A stretch of DNA of 64,000 bases from Chitinophaga filiformis (GTDB lineage: Bacteria; Bacteroidota; Bacteroidia; Chitinophagales; Chitinophagaceae). Numbering within the stretch: the first letter of the stretch is position 1; every line of letters begins with the position of its first letter. Below, piece after piece: positions 1 to 9,240 of the stretch. Location of the stretch: positions 7,233,001-7,297,000 of the forward strand of contig NZ_CP095855.1 in assembly GCF_023100805.1 (NCBI RefSeq). Direction: 5' to 3'. Both the position numbers and the translations under genes were made by a program. The notes beneath the pieces are model-generated. The model was not told the origin of the DNA, searched no databases, and saw only the letters and a program-made list of their open reading frames with translations.

Positions 1-83
1 TTTTAAAGACGGCATGTACAGCGGTAACGTAAAGAATATTTAATGGTACTACCGGATCAACATAACAACAGATTAGCCTTGTA

Positions 84-881
84 CTAATACCCGAACAGCG
101 ATGCATACTCCGCGTCAATCTGGAAGTTCCTTACCCCCGCCGCTTTCAGTCGGTCCGCCTGTGCAGCAGCCTCGGATGCTGCATCTGCACCATGAAAGGC
201 CCAGGCATTGATCACACCAACGACAAGTATGTTGTGACGGCGGGCCCAATCATTGTCCGCCTTACTGATGCTGTCTGAAAAGAGATAGTAGTTTGAAGAC
301 CTATAGTCAGGTCTGTGCATATTCGCCTCCAGCTGCTGACGGGTACAACTGAGCCGGATCTTCCCGGTAAAATATTCGGTGGATTCGTCCGTACCAATCA
401 TCAATGCGCTATTATACAGATCATACTTCTTCAACAGCGAGATCAAACGTATCCAGACGGTGGTATCGTTACCAGCTAACTTATTATCGATCATAAGGCC
501 CAGTTTTCCCCTGCAATGCTGCAATACCTCTTCGAGTTTCAATACCCGGTAACCATTTGCATTGTGTAGTTTACTGATGGCCTCCCATGTCATGGAAGAC
601 ACCGCACTATCCAATCCGAAAGAGTTTTTGAAGGTGCGGTCATGGTGCGTTACCAGCACACTGTCTCTGGTCATACGCAGGTCAACTTCCACCATCCAGT
701 AACCTTTGGCAATCGCTTTGGTGAGCGCCCGCAGGCTATTCTGGCCGGCGGTACTGTCCACAATGCCTCCCCTGTGTGCAATGAGCCGGTAATGTTTTGC
801 CCCTGCGGCAGATTGTGCCTGTGAATGTATACTGGTCAGTAACAGATAAGTAAACAAGATAGATACAATATACTTTTTCAC
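84..881 (-). CDS. Secreted glycerophosphodiester phosphodiesterase family protein
   Basis: Likely hydrolyses glycerophosphodiesters outside the cytoplasm. From the GTG at 881 the protein is 265 residues and opens with a clean signal peptide (KKYIVSILFTYLLL, cut near SQAQ). The GDPD signature HRGG lies at about 36-39, followed by QN in place of the usual EN, an ExD-type metal motif in YWMVEVDLRM, and THHD with the second catalytic His. The third acidic ligand is Asp (LMIDNK) where Glu is more common. The reading frame extends in-frame to an ATG at 944, but that would bury the signal peptide, and a TAATATTG box resembling the Bacteroidota -7 element lies between the two starts, so GTG is preferred. 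Family call firm; exact substrate unknown. Confidence 0.8.
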   Translation of the reverse strand: MKKYIVSILFTYLLLTSIHSQAQSAAGAKHYRLIAHRGGIVDSTAGQNSLRALTKAIAKGYWMVEVDLRMTRDSVLVTHHDRTFKNSFGLDSAVSSMTWEAISKLHNANGYRVLKLEEVLQHCRGKLGLMIDNKLAGNDTTVWIRLISLLKKYDLYNSALMIGTDESTEYFTGKIRLSCTRQQLEANMHRPDYRSSNYYLFSDSISKADNDWARRHNILVVGVINAWAFHGADAASEAAAQADRLKAAGVRNFQIDAEYASLFGY

Positions 882-1069
882 CCTACAATGATTTAATTCC
901 AATATTAGCACCGGCGTTAAAGTTGTGATATTTTTACCTTTCATGCAACATGGAAAGTTGTAATTAAATGTATTTCAGCGCGTTCCGTCTGAATAAGTAG
1001 TATAAAGTCAGCTATTAGCTTGGGTCATATATCAATAAAATATTATATTGGCAGCCAAAATTCAAGGCA

Positions 1070-1618
1070 ATGGAAAAATTACTAGCGAAAAAGGGGATAG
1101 AATTCCTATCGTACACCGACGAAGAAGGCTCTCAGATAAGCTATGCCTTCACGAACAACATGCTGAAACAGGGTATTGTTGTTGTTTTGTCTGAATGGCA
1201 ATATGAGGGGGACGAAGAAGAGGAAGAATCCGAAGAATGGGAAGAAACAAGCGTTGAGCTGAACGGAGATGAGGAAGCCTGGGAGGAAGACGATTCAGAA
1301 GAAGAAGCTGCACCGGAATCGCTTTTCGAAACAACAGTGTCAGTGATCTTAACTAAAGGCAATGTTTCTTACGAATTTGGCGTGTATGCAGACGACCGTG
1401 CAATTGTACCACCGATCTTCCTCTATAGGGTTATTCTTGACCTGATCGACATCATCTCAGGTAGCGATGCAGATAGTCTGCTGGAAATGCTCGAATCAGT
1501 GTCTACCACAGTTAGTTCTTCTGAGGATTTTGCTGATGAACCTGAAACACGTAATCAGATATATAGCCTGACAGTAGAACACCTGGAAAAAGCAGCGCGT
1601 TTATTGGCAGAAAAATAA
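1070..1618 (+). CDS. Hypothetical acidic protein
   Basis: I do not recognise a family. The 182-residue protein has no signal peptide or membrane segment. Residues about 45-85 are a very acidic, low-complexity stretch rich in Glu and Asp with several Trp, which splits a folded-looking N-terminal strand region from a C-terminal part (VSVILTKGNVSYEFGVYADD) that looks like a compact alpha/beta domain. It stands alone between divergent GDPD and a strong terminator at 1648-1683. Probably cytosolic. The acidic insert could be a disordered linker or nucleic-acid mimic, but that is speculation. Confidence 0.7.
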   Translation: MEKLLAKKGIEFLSYTDEEGSQISYAFTNNMLKQGIVVVLSEWQYEGDEEEEESEEWEETSVELNGDEEAWEEDDSEEEAAPESLFETTVSVILTKGNVSYEFGVYADDRAIVPPIFLYRVILDLIDIISGSDADSLLEMLESVSTTVSSSEDFADEPETRNQIYSLTVEHLEKAARLLAEK

Positions 1619-1647
1619 TGTTGCTACCTGCGTAGCATTCGAAAAAT

Positions 1648-1683
1648 AAAAGGACAGCGGAAAGATCTGCTGTCCTTTTTTTA
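1648..1683 (+). terminator. Rho-independent terminator
   Basis: Stem AAAAGGACAGC pairs with GCTGTCCTTTT and runs into a T tract, about 30 bases after the stop codon of the acidic protein gene. The A-rich left flank means it may also work for the leftward transcript. Confidence 0.85.
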
Positions 1684-1721
1684 TGCCTCTATGCTGCTTT
1701 TACTACAATGTCCTGGCGCTG

Positions 1722-3473
1722 CTATTTTTTTAACACCTGGTTCAGTTGCTCACCCAATACCTGGTACCCCTTCTCATTCGGATGCAGACCATCCCCTGTG
1801 AATAATGCATCATTCAGCGCATTACCATTCATGAAGTTTTTCGAAAGGTCAAAAAAACTATAGCCATTGGCCACTGCCATCGTCTTTATTTTCGGATTGA
1901 TAGTCAATACACGTTGCAGCATATCTCTGCGGGGAAGGATACCACCCACAAAAATAGCAGCTTGCGGTGTTCTGTACCTGATTTGCTGCAGGAGGAAACT
2001 AAGACCTTTCACAATGTCCTCATCCGTATTCAGTCCCAGGTTATTAGTACCTATCATGACAAGGATCTTATTTCCTTTAAAATGATCCAGCTCACCGTGA
2101 TATACCCGCCAAAGCACATTTTCCACCCTGTCCCAGCCGAAGCCGGCATTCTGCACCTGCAAAGGCGCCATATATTGCTGCCAGGCAGCTTCTCCGCGGC
2201 CCGCTACTTTCTCTCCTTTGGGCTCTCCACCCCAAAAGTTAATAATGGAATTACCGAAGATGATGGCCTGCGGATTGTTCTTCACAATATTGGCAATGAT
2301 ATCTTCATGCCGCTTCCTCCAGTCAAAGCCATCGCGGTACTGCTCCACTGGATATTGTGTAGACAGGTTGCCCACAGGCTCATGCAATATTTCACGTATT
2401 TTCTTCTCATAGGCCACTGCATATTGCATCATGCCATAATCATTGGGATGAGTGCCATCAGTAGTGCTGTTAATGTCGAAGTTGATATCCTTTTCTGTTA
2501 ACATGTACAAGTCTTTAACACCACTTTTCTTCAGCTCATTGAATATCTCAGTAATAGTATTACTGGCTTCATGATATGCATTGATAACTGCTGTATCCAT
2601 GCCTAAAGGCATGTTGCCGGCTGCATGTTCTGCCAGCAAAATGGGCACATCAGGATGTTGAGCGCGCAGCTTATTTATTCCATATATCAGGCGCTGCCGG
2701 ATGGTATCTGCAGGATATGCCTTCTTACTTACAAGATTGGGCATGCAATCCAGTATATAGAATTTCGCATCAACATCTGCCATCAGGTCAAAGACAGGTG
2801 CGTCGAAACGTCCATTCCCGCTAAAGCCCAGGTTGATCACCTTCCGGCTCAGCTTTCTCTCCAATATATTCGTCCATGCCATCCCTGCTCTTGATGCCAC
2901 TGCCCCCTGCATGATAGACGTGCCATACGCTACAATCGGTTTATCCTTGTGCGCGGCTGTGTACTCAAATTTTTGTTCTCCTGGCACACCGATGGAAATC
3001 CACTGTAAACTGGCATACAAGGGCAGGTACAAATAAAAATCAGCCTGTGCGCCTGCTGCAATGCTGAGGTTGCGATATTCGTATACGCAGGTATCGCCAA
3101 AGGAATATTTTGCAGGAGGCGCCCAGTTCCAGCCACCATGCATATCTTTTCCGTATAAGTCTACCCCGCTTACGCCGGTGGCGGGCATGTGAGGCAAGGC
3201 GTAGTTCTTCCCTGTTACGATGTACTTCACAATGAAGCTGCGGGCCGTAGTTTTGAAGTGAAGATATTCCCCTGCACTGTTTACCGACTGCCTCCACACA
3301 CCGGCACTTACTTTCCCTTCCAGCCTGGCAGGCAGGCGATAAAAAATATGAGTGGTATCCTGTTCACAAACACCGATGGTCCACCTGGCTTCATGCCAGT
3401 TATAAGGGTCCTGCGCATAGGTATTAACTTTAACACAGATCAGGGTCAGGAAGAAGAGTAAGCTTTTAAACAT
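1722..3473 (-). CDS. Secreted protein with two SGNH/GDSL hydrolase domains
   Basis: Predicted carbohydrate or lipid esterase (deacetylase type), exported by a signal peptide (MFKSLLFFLTLICV...YAQ). The 583-residue protein has a beta-rich N-terminal module (about 25-175) and then two complete SGNH catalytic domains. Domain 1: Ser186 in YGTSIMQG, Gly in NLGFSGNG, Asn246, and Asp339/His342 in DGTHPND. Domain 2: Ser409 in FGNSIINFW, NAGFG, GTNN, and Asp561/His564 in DGLHPNE. Both triads look intact. The frame opens earlier at 3554, but the signal peptide begins at the ATG at 3473, which I use. Two catalytic domains in one chain suggests action on a multiply acylated polymer; substrate unknown. 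Confidence 0.85.
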   Translation of the reverse strand: MFKSLLFFLTLICVKVNTYAQDPYNWHEARWTIGVCEQDTTHIFYRLPARLEGKVSAGVWRQSVNSAGEYLHFKTTARSFIVKYIVTGKNYALPHMPATGVSGVDLYGKDMHGGWNWAPPAKYSFGDTCVYEYRNLSIAAGAQADFYLYLPLYASLQWISIGVPGEQKFEYTAAHKDKPIVAYGTSIMQGAVASRAGMAWTNILERKLSRKVINLGFSGNGRFDAPVFDLMADVDAKFYILDCMPNLVSKKAYPADTIRQRLIYGINKLRAQHPDVPILLAEHAAGNMPLGMDTAVINAYHEASNTITEIFNELKKSGVKDLYMLTEKDINFDINSTTDGTHPNDYGMMQYAVAYEKKIREILHEPVGNLSTQYPVEQYRDGFDWRKRHEDIIANIVKNNPQAIIFGNSIINFWGGEPKGEKVAGRGEAAWQQYMAPLQVQNAGFGWDRVENVLWRVYHGELDHFKGNKILVMIGTNNLGLNTDEDIVKGLSFLLQQIRYRTPQAAIFVGGILPRRDMLQRVLTINPKIKTMAVANGYSFFDLSKNFMNGNALNDALFTGDGLHPNEKGYQVLGEQLNQVLKK

Positions 3474-3614
3474 GATATATAAATTAGTGGCTTCAAGAGT
3501 ATGTGGTATAATACTTTTATATCCCTTTTGAACAAAATAATTCAAAAAAACCAACTCTCATATATCATTGCTTAAAACACGTGGTGTATCGATAGATAAA
3601 TTCATTGCATAATG

Positions 3615-3643
3615 AACCCCGCGCAAAAATGCGCGGGGTTTTC
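3615..3643. terminator. Strong GC hairpin, possible terminator
   Basis: Perfect 10-bp stem AACCCCGCGC / GCGCGGGGTT with a 6-base loop, followed on the plus strand by TTTT. It lies downstream of the leftward DUF4142 gene and upstream of the SGNH gene, so it probably separates those two transcripts, although the better T tract is on the plus side. Confidence 0.6.
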
Positions 3644-3722
3644 CAATTAAAGCAAAGGTCAGAGGATGCTTGTATGCAAACCACCTTTAAAATCATACAC
3701 ACAGCTCCCCTGGAAAAGTTAT

Positions 3723-4250
3723 TTAAGGTTTTAAATTATCAGCGATCGACTGTGCATGTTCCAGGTGCATTTTCACCTTGGGCAGATATTTATTGGCATA
3801 ATCCTGCAAAGCCTTTTGTTCGCTGATAGCCGCCATCTCCAATAATGCGATCGTTGCCTGGTGATCTTTTATCTGCCCGTTGATATATGCGGTGTCAAAC
3901 GTATAGCCCGACATCATCATCAGTTGCTGTTTCTTTGCTGCATGCAGTGAGTCGGGGGTTTGCGGAATATCCACAGAAAACATGTTGGCTATTCCCTGCA
4001 GGTCTTTCTGCGCGATAGTATGATCGGCGATCATCATCTGACCAAATTGTTTCACGGAGTCAGTTGCAGAGATAGAATCAGCCACCTTCCCCATTTCAAT
4101 CTCGGCAATATTGCCATAAGACGCCTGCTCCATAATAGTCCAGTCTTTAGGTGACAAAGGCGGAGTTGGATTATCATCGTCAGAACATGCATAAAATGCT
4201 GCCAAAGCTGCTATCAGGCAAGCAGCACATAAGAGGTTTCGCGTTTTCAT
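3723..4250 (-). CDS. DUF4142 family lipoprotein
   Basis: 175-residue predicted lipoprotein: hydrophobic leader with lipobox ending AFYAC near residue 22, then an acidic spacer SDDDNPTPP. The rest is helical and carries DUF4142 hallmarks (FGQMMIADHTIAQKDL, and helices with conserved Lys/His pairs), a ferritin-like four-helix fold found widely in the periplasm of Bacteroidota and Proteobacteria. No enzymatic role is established for the family. Single-gene unit, ended by the hairpin at 3615-3643. Confidence 0.85.
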   Translation of the reverse strand: MKTRNLLCAACLIAALAAFYACSDDDNPTPPLSPKDWTIMEQASYGNIAEIEMGKVADSISATDSVKQFGQMMIADHTIAQKDLQGIANMFSVDIPQTPDSLHAAKKQQLMMMSGYTFDTAYINGQIKDHQATIALLEMAAISEQKALQDYANKYLPKVKMHLEHAQSIADNLKP

Positions 4251-4460
4251 AAAAGTTTTTACAGCGAGTTAAAACAAATTCTGTGCTGCATATGTCTGCA
4301 GAACAGGCATGTAGCGCTTAGCTAATAACAGGCAAATTGCAGCGGAAAAATTGTAGCGATTTAGAATCAGCAGTGACGAAATTAGGCGCTGAAAGGTGAG
4401 GCAATTTATGGGTCCGGTTTTACCACATGAGAGAACTCAATGAGGAATTTCAACTTAATA

Positions 4461-4491
4461 TTTCTTTTTATTAAAATATATAATATATTTG
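4461..4491 (+). promoter_or_regulatory. Bacteroidota-type promoter TTTC-N19-TATATTTG
   Basis: TTTC at 4461-4464 and TATATTTG at 4484-4491, with 19 bases between, match the TTTG/N19/TAnnTTTG consensus with one mismatch in the upstream box. Predicted start of transcription about 4495-4498. It drives the candidate RNA at 4496-4690 and perhaps, by read-through, the DUF2339 gene. Confidence 0.6.
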
Positions 4492-4495
4492 TTTT

Positions 4496-4690
4496 GGAAT
4501 GAAAATCAATCGTCTGCACCCTGTGGCACAGCAATTATGTAGTACCCTGGCCGTGGGAGGACCGTTCAGGAATAGTTATAAACTTTAAAACAGTGCGGGC
4601 AGATCCGGAGACGTTGACAAACCAGGCAAATCGTTTACTCAGTTGCAATGTTGATAAGGCCTCGTGTTCGTAGTGAATACGGGGCTTTTT
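4496..4690 (+). ncRNA. Candidate structured RNA or regulatory leader
   Basis: About 195 nt between a well-formed promoter (4461-4491) and an intrinsic terminator (GCCTCGT at 4659-4665 pairing with ACGGGGC at 4679-4685, then TTTTT). No reading frame of note runs across it. Parts can pair: TCTGC(A)CCC near 4512 with GGGCAGA near 4601, CTG...CAG around 4520-4532, and CCTG...CAGG around 4541-4568. It could be a free small RNA (it is of 6S-like length) or an attenuator ahead of the DUF2339 gene, whose ATG is 50 bases past the terminator. I could not match it to RNase P, SRP, tmRNA or a known riboswitch. Confidence 0.4.
4659..4690 (+). terminator. Intrinsic terminator ahead of the DUF2339 gene
   Basis: A 7-bp stem with one G-T pair (4659-4665 / 4679-4685) is followed directly by five T and then ATT. 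No gene ends upstream on this strand, so it terminates the leader or small RNA that starts near 4496. Confidence 0.6.
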
Positions 4691-4740
4691 ATTGACAAAA
4701 GACTATATTCATGTAATATTCCCAACAATACCTACGCTTT

Positions 4741-7167
4741 ATGGCTGTATTTACCTTTATACTTCTGATCGTCATTCTTATAATGGTGTTTATTACGAAG
4801 AACGACCTCACAAGTAAAATAGAAGAGATGAACCACAAGCTGGATCTTCTCATGAGACAGCGGGAAAGAGTTGCCCCAACAACAAAAGAAGAAAAAACGA
4901 TACCGGCTGATTACGACAGGCAACCAGCATTGCGGCCAGAGCCGCCTCCGGTAGTAATACCGGCAGCTCCGGCCCCTCCTGTTATTGAGGTGATCACACC
5001 TCCGCAACCTGAAACGGTGGTACCGGCGCCTGCCACCGAACTGCCAAGGCCAGCAAGAGAGGCGGCATTTACGGTTCCGCTGTCAGCTCCTGCAGCAACA
5101 CAGGAACCTGCAAGGCCAAAGGAACCAGCCCCTACTTTCTGGGAAAAGAACCCGGACCTGGAGAAATTCATCGGAGAAAACCTGTTCAACAAGATCGGTA
5201 TCGCTATTCTGGTTATTGGTATAGGTTTCTTCCTGAAGTATGCGATAGATAAGAACTGGATCAACGAGATCGGCAGGACCTTCATTGGCATTGTTTGCGG
5301 TGGTATCCTGATAGGGGTGGCACACCGCCTGCGCAAGACCTTCACCGCTTTCAGCTCTGTACTCGTAGGCGGTGGCGTGGCTGTCCTGTATTTCAGTATC
5401 ACCATCGCTTTTCAGCAGTATCACCTGATTGGCCAGACGCTGGCCTTTGTTATGATGGTGCTGATCACTGCCTTCACAGTGGTATTGTCACTCAGTTACG
5501 ACCGGAAAGAACTGGCCGTTCTTGCCATACTCGGCGGCTTCTCCTCTCCCCTGCTGATCAGCACGGGCGCAGGTAACGCTGCAGTACTGTTCACCTATAT
5601 CCTGATCCTGAATGTGGGTATGCTGATACTGGCATATTACAAGAAATGGAATATCGTTAATATCATCAGCTATATAGCTACCGTACTACTTTTCGGCAGC
5701 TGGCTGTCTTTCAGTATTCAACACGAGGCCACCAAACCCGTTCCTTATGTAACAACGCTGGTATTTGCAACGCTGTTCTACGTGGTATTCTTCCTGATGA
5801 ATGTGATCAATAATCTCCGGCAGCGGGTACGTTTTAAAGCTGGTGAAATACTGATCTTACTCAGCAATACTTTCCTTTATTACGCAGCGGGCATGATCAT
5901 ATTGTCGCATATACACGGCGGGATCTTCCAGGGATTGTTCACCGCCTGCATGGCAGTATTCAACTTTGCCTTCTCGTATGCACTATATCGCAACCAGCAT
6001 GCAGACAGGAACCTGGTCTACCTGCTGATCGGTCTTACCCTGAGCTTCCTGAGCCTTGCGGCGCCCGTACAGTTGAAAGGCAATCACATTACCCTCTTCT
6101 GGGCGGCAGAATCTGTATTGTTGCTATGGTTATACCAGCGCTCAGGAATAAAGCTGATGCAATATGCTTCCGGCATTGTATTCTTTATGATGAGCATCAG
6201 CCTGATAATAGACTGGGAACAGACGTATGACGAACTCCGTTATGCCGGCGGTAAGCATATGTGGCCATTGCTCAACCAGGGATTCATTACGGGCATTGTA
6301 TGCATCGCTGCTTTGTTCATCATCAGAAGATTGCTCAAAAAGGACCTGGACAAACAATACTTTATAGAGATACCGGCACCAATGCTCAGGCAGGCGCTGG
6401 GTGTGTTTTCCCTTGCTGTTATTTATATAGTCGGTATAGTGGAGCTCGACTATCAATCACGCATCTACTGGCCTGCGGTGACGACCATCAACACAGGCAT
6501 TTACAATTATCTTTTCGTCTGCACGCTGCTCTATCTCAGCAGAAAAGAACACCTTATATTCAGAATACTGTCTGTAGGACTTTCTGCTGTATTTATACTG
6601 GTGTTCATTGTACTCTACAATGACGAGTTCATCGATGTTCGGTCGGCGTACCTGGAAGAGCACAAACCACTAGGCCATTTCCTGCTTAATTATGTGCTGA
6701 TCGCTTCACTGCTGGCAATGCTCTACCAGGCATACCTGACCGTGAAAGCGATCCGTCATAAAAAGTATATCCATATTTTCCAGTGGGTAGCTACGTTTTC
6801 CCTGGTGTATGTGTTAAGCGCTTCACTGGACCACATAGTGGCACTGAGTACCTGGCAGCCGAATATCCATACAAGCGATATCACCAACAACAGCCAGCGT
6901 ACGGGATATACCATTCTTTGGGGAGCTTTTGCCTTTATGCTGATCTATCTTGGCTTCAGGTGGCAGTCAAAACAGGTGCGTATTATCTCCATCAGCTTAT
7001 TTGCGTTGACATTGCTGAAACTGTTTTTATTCGATCTGCACGACCTGTCCGAAGGTGGCAAGATCGCTGCATTTATTTCGCTTGGCATTATACTGCTGAT
7101 CATTTCCTTTATGTATCAGCGCCTGAAAAAAATATTACTGACAGATGAAAACCAGACGACCAGTTAA
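4741..7167 (+). CDS. DUF2339 family polytopic membrane protein
   Basis: 808-residue integral membrane protein. An N-terminal membrane anchor (residues 2-18) is followed by a short coiled-coil-like stretch, a Pro/Ala-rich periplasmic or cytosolic linker (about 55-130), then the DUF2339 start signature FWEKNPDLEKFIGENLFNKIG and roughly twenty hydrophobic segments to the C-terminus. The family is widespread and uncharacterised; it often pairs with DUF3999 proteins, as it does here by a 23-bp overlap with the next gene. ATG at 4741 is the only sensible start. Possible role in envelope maintenance is inference from family context only. Confidence 0.85.
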   Translation: MAVFTFILLIVILIMVFITKNDLTSKIEEMNHKLDLLMRQRERVAPTTKEEKTIPADYDRQPALRPEPPPVVIPAAPAPPVIEVITPPQPETVVPAPATELPRPAREAAFTVPLSAPAATQEPARPKEPAPTFWEKNPDLEKFIGENLFNKIGIAILVIGIGFFLKYAIDKNWINEIGRTFIGIVCGGILIGVAHRLRKTFTAFSSVLVGGGVAVLYFSITIAFQQYHLIGQTLAFVMMVLITAFTVVLSLSYDRKELAVLAILGGFSSPLLISTGAGNAAVLFTYILILNVGMLILAYYKKWNIVNIISYIATVLLFGSWLSFSIQHEATKPVPYVTTLVFATLFYVVFFLMNVINNLRQRVRFKAGEILILLSNTFLYYAAGMIILSHIHGGIFQGLFTACMAVFNFAFSYALYRNQHADRNLVYLLIGLTLSFLSLAAPVQLKGNHITLFWAAESVLLLWLYQRSGIKLMQYASGIVFFMMSISLIIDWEQTYDELRYAGGKHMWPLLNQGFITGIVCIAALFIIRRLLKKDLDKQYFIEIPAPMLRQALGVFSLAVIYIVGIVELDYQSRIYWPAVTTINTGIYNYLFVCTLLYLSRKEHLIFRILSVGLSAVFILVFIVLYNDEFIDVRSAYLEEHKPLGHFLLNYVLIASLLAMLYQAYLTVKAIRHKKYIHIFQWVATFSLVYVLSASLDHIVALSTWQPNIHTSDITNNSQRTGYTILWGAFAFMLIYLGFRWQSKQVRIISISLFALTLLKLFLFDLHDLSEGGKIAAFISLGIILLIISFMYQRLKKILLTDENQTTS

Positions 7168-8026
7168 GTTCATTCAATTATTTGCCTTCCTGTTCATTGT
7201 AACAGGTATATTGCCTGCCAACGCACAAGAATTTACCTGGCAGGCAGGGTTGCCTGCAGTCAGCGAAACAGGGTTTTATAATATCAGCCTGCATCCGGCA
7301 TTCATCGCCAAATGTTACGATACGGCATTGACAGATGTACGGCTCTTTGACGGGGAAACGACAGTTTCCTATATGCTGCGGCGCGATACGCCCTATGTGG
7401 CACTGCCCTCTCCCGTAATAACCGTCAGGAACAATACTGCAGCCAGAAGAACGGTTATTCAATTGCAATTCAAAGAGGAATTCCTTATTGAGCAGCTGCG
7501 ATTAACAGTGGCTACTCCCGCGTACTTCAAACGGTATTTTTATGTCACAAAAGATACCAGCGAACGGCCTTCTTCCGGGGAATTTGCGCTTGTTTCCGGC
7601 CAATCCTCAATATTTAAGTTGCATACATCACTGAAAACAAAGCAGTGCTTTATCATTATCAGCAATGAGGATAATCCCCCGCTACAGTTGAAGGATATCA
7701 ACGCCTGGCAACAGCATATTTACCTTACTGCCTGGCTGGAAAAAGGGAAAGACTACCTGTTGAAAACAGGTGTACCTGAGCTGCCGGCGCCGGTTTATGA
7801 CCTGCCCTATTTCGCCAGCAAGCTGCCGGCCCGGATACCTGTACTTGAAGCGGGCAATATCGCAGCTGTTCCGGCCGTTATAAAGAATGTGCCTTCAACG
7901 CCAGCTGAAAGGAATACTACCGTTTTCACGAGTAAAAAGTGGATCTGGACGGGGATCGTCAGCATTATTGTGCTCATCACCCTGTTAAGCATCCGTTTAC
8001 TCCGGGATATGCGGGAGCGGAAATAA
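7145..8026 (+). CDS. DUF3999-like membrane-anchored protein
   Basis: 293 residues: signal peptide (about 1-27, ending ANAQ), an extracytoplasmic beta-rich region beginning FTWQAGLPAVSETGFYNISL and containing DVRLFDGETTVSYMLRRD, which resembles the N-terminus of DUF3999 proteins, and a single C-terminal membrane helix (about 265-285) with a basic cytosolic tail. The start codon lies inside the DUF2339 gene (23-bp overlap), implying translational coupling and a shared complex. The family assignment is by pattern and gene order rather than strong motif identity. Confidence 0.65.
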   Translation: MKTRRPVKFIQLFAFLFIVTGILPANAQEFTWQAGLPAVSETGFYNISLHPAFIAKCYDTALTDVRLFDGETTVSYMLRRDTPYVALPSPVITVRNNTAARRTVIQLQFKEEFLIEQLRLTVATPAYFKRYFYVTKDTSERPSSGEFALVSGQSSIFKLHTSLKTKQCFIIISNEDNPPLQLKDINAWQQHIYLTAWLEKGKDYLLKTGVPELPAPVYDLPYFASKLPARIPVLEAGNIAAVPAVIKNVPSTPAERNTTVFTSKKWIWTGIVSIIVLITLLSIRLLRDMRERK

Positions 8027-8107
8027 CAGAATATATTCAGGATATCTTATTATCTTGTAACAATTTATATTTTTCCTTAATCTATAAAATAGACTACCTT
8101 TATCCAC

Positions 8108-8755
8108 ATGAAGACTGCTGCTGTTAAAAATTATTCCAATCTGGTATTTGATCTGGGCGCTGTGCTGATAGACTGGAATCCCCGTTATCTATACAATAAG
8201 GTCTTTGCAACAGCCGCAGAAACTGAGTTTTTTCTTGGCAATATCTGCACCTCCGCCTGGAATGAAGAACAGGATGCCGGCAGAAGCCTGCAGGAAGCTA
8301 CCGAAATGCTCGTAGACCAGTTCCCGAAGTTCGAAGCAGAAATACGGGCCTATTATGGCCGTTGGAAAGAAATGCTGGGCGGGCCTATCCAGGAAACTGT
8401 GGATATTTTACAGGAGCTGAAAGAAAGTAATCAATATAAGCTTTACGCATTAACCAACTGGTCTAACGAAACATTCCCACTGGCACTATTTAACTATCCA
8501 TTCCTGCAATGGTTTGATGGTATTGTGGTATCGGGCAGGGAAAAGATCCGTAAGCCGGACCCGGCATTTTACAACCTGTTGCTCGACCGCTACCAACTGG
8601 ATGCCTCATCCACCCTTTTTATTGACGATAACGAACGCAATATCCGCGGCGCCGCCACCTGCGGCATAGCTGGTATCCATTTTACCTCCGCAGGGCAATT
8701 AAAGGCTATTTTAGAGGAAAAATCGATCTTACCGGTCTCTATACATCATTCCTGA
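8108..8755 (+). CDS. HAD-superfamily hydrolase (YihX-like)
   Basis: 215-residue cytosolic HAD phosphatase of subfamily IA. Motif I is FDLGAVLIDW with nucleophile Asp15; the acid/base position is Gly as in YihX-type enzymes. Motif II lies in LTNWSNE, motif III is Lys in KIRKPDP, motif IV is FIDDNERN. YihX releases phosphate from glucose-1-phosphate, so a sugar phosphate substrate is plausible but unproven. It follows the DUF3999 gene by 81 bases and may be co-transcribed. Confidence 0.85.
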   Translation: MKTAAVKNYSNLVFDLGAVLIDWNPRYLYNKVFATAAETEFFLGNICTSAWNEEQDAGRSLQEATEMLVDQFPKFEAEIRAYYGRWKEMLGGPIQETVDILQELKESNQYKLYALTNWSNETFPLALFNYPFLQWFDGIVVSGREKIRKPDPAFYNLLLDRYQLDASSTLFIDDNERNIRGAATCGIAGIHFTSAGQLKAILEEKSILPVSIHHS

Positions 8756-9240
8756 TTTGCTAAGGTAATACCGTCCCATGCTGAAGGTATTTATTTGTTC
8801 AGTCCATTCGCCGGGATTGATGCAGGCCCTTGTGTCTGTTCCCTGGATATAAGTCATGTACCTTCAATAACCGCTGATGATTGCCGGGTATTTGTGAAAC
8901 TCAAATAGATGCCCTGCGGCTGAGATTTATGCGATCAATAAAACTTCCCTGCCTGCAAATGTGTCGCTAACAACAGCAGATAACAGCTTCAGCAATGTCT
9001 GAAACAAACAGGGATTGCATGCTTCTGCCTGCTATGCACCTACCCACCTTTACTTTTAAGAATACCTTAACATTTCACAGATAAACTTCATGTAACATCC
9101 CCGGTTCAAATACGTTAAAAGATTGTGCTGCTCTGCAATCCGGCTGTTGGCACATTTCCTGTTATACTGTTACATAACAGTCTGTCTCAATTTCCTCCCT
9201 CTACCTGCCTGAAATAGCAACAAAATAAAAACCCGTGAAT
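8756..9240. other. Long intergenic region, little seen
   Basis: About 485 bases between the HAD gene and the DUF4136 gene. No convincing reading frame, RNA or clear promoter box was found. The only structure noted is an inverted repeat CTGTTAT...ATAACAG at 9159-9180 with an 8-base centre, about 60 bases before the next start, which could be an operator. Confidence 0.5.

Noticed and set aside
4496..4690. RNase P, SRP or tmRNA gene
   Set aside because: Hallmark segments of those RNAs are not visible; kept only as an unnamed structured RNA or leader.
4692..4719. E. coli-like TTGACA-N16-TAATAT promoter before the DUF2339 gene
   Set aside because: Bacteroidota primary sigma factors use a different consensus, so this may be chance in AT-rich DNA; not listed as a feature.
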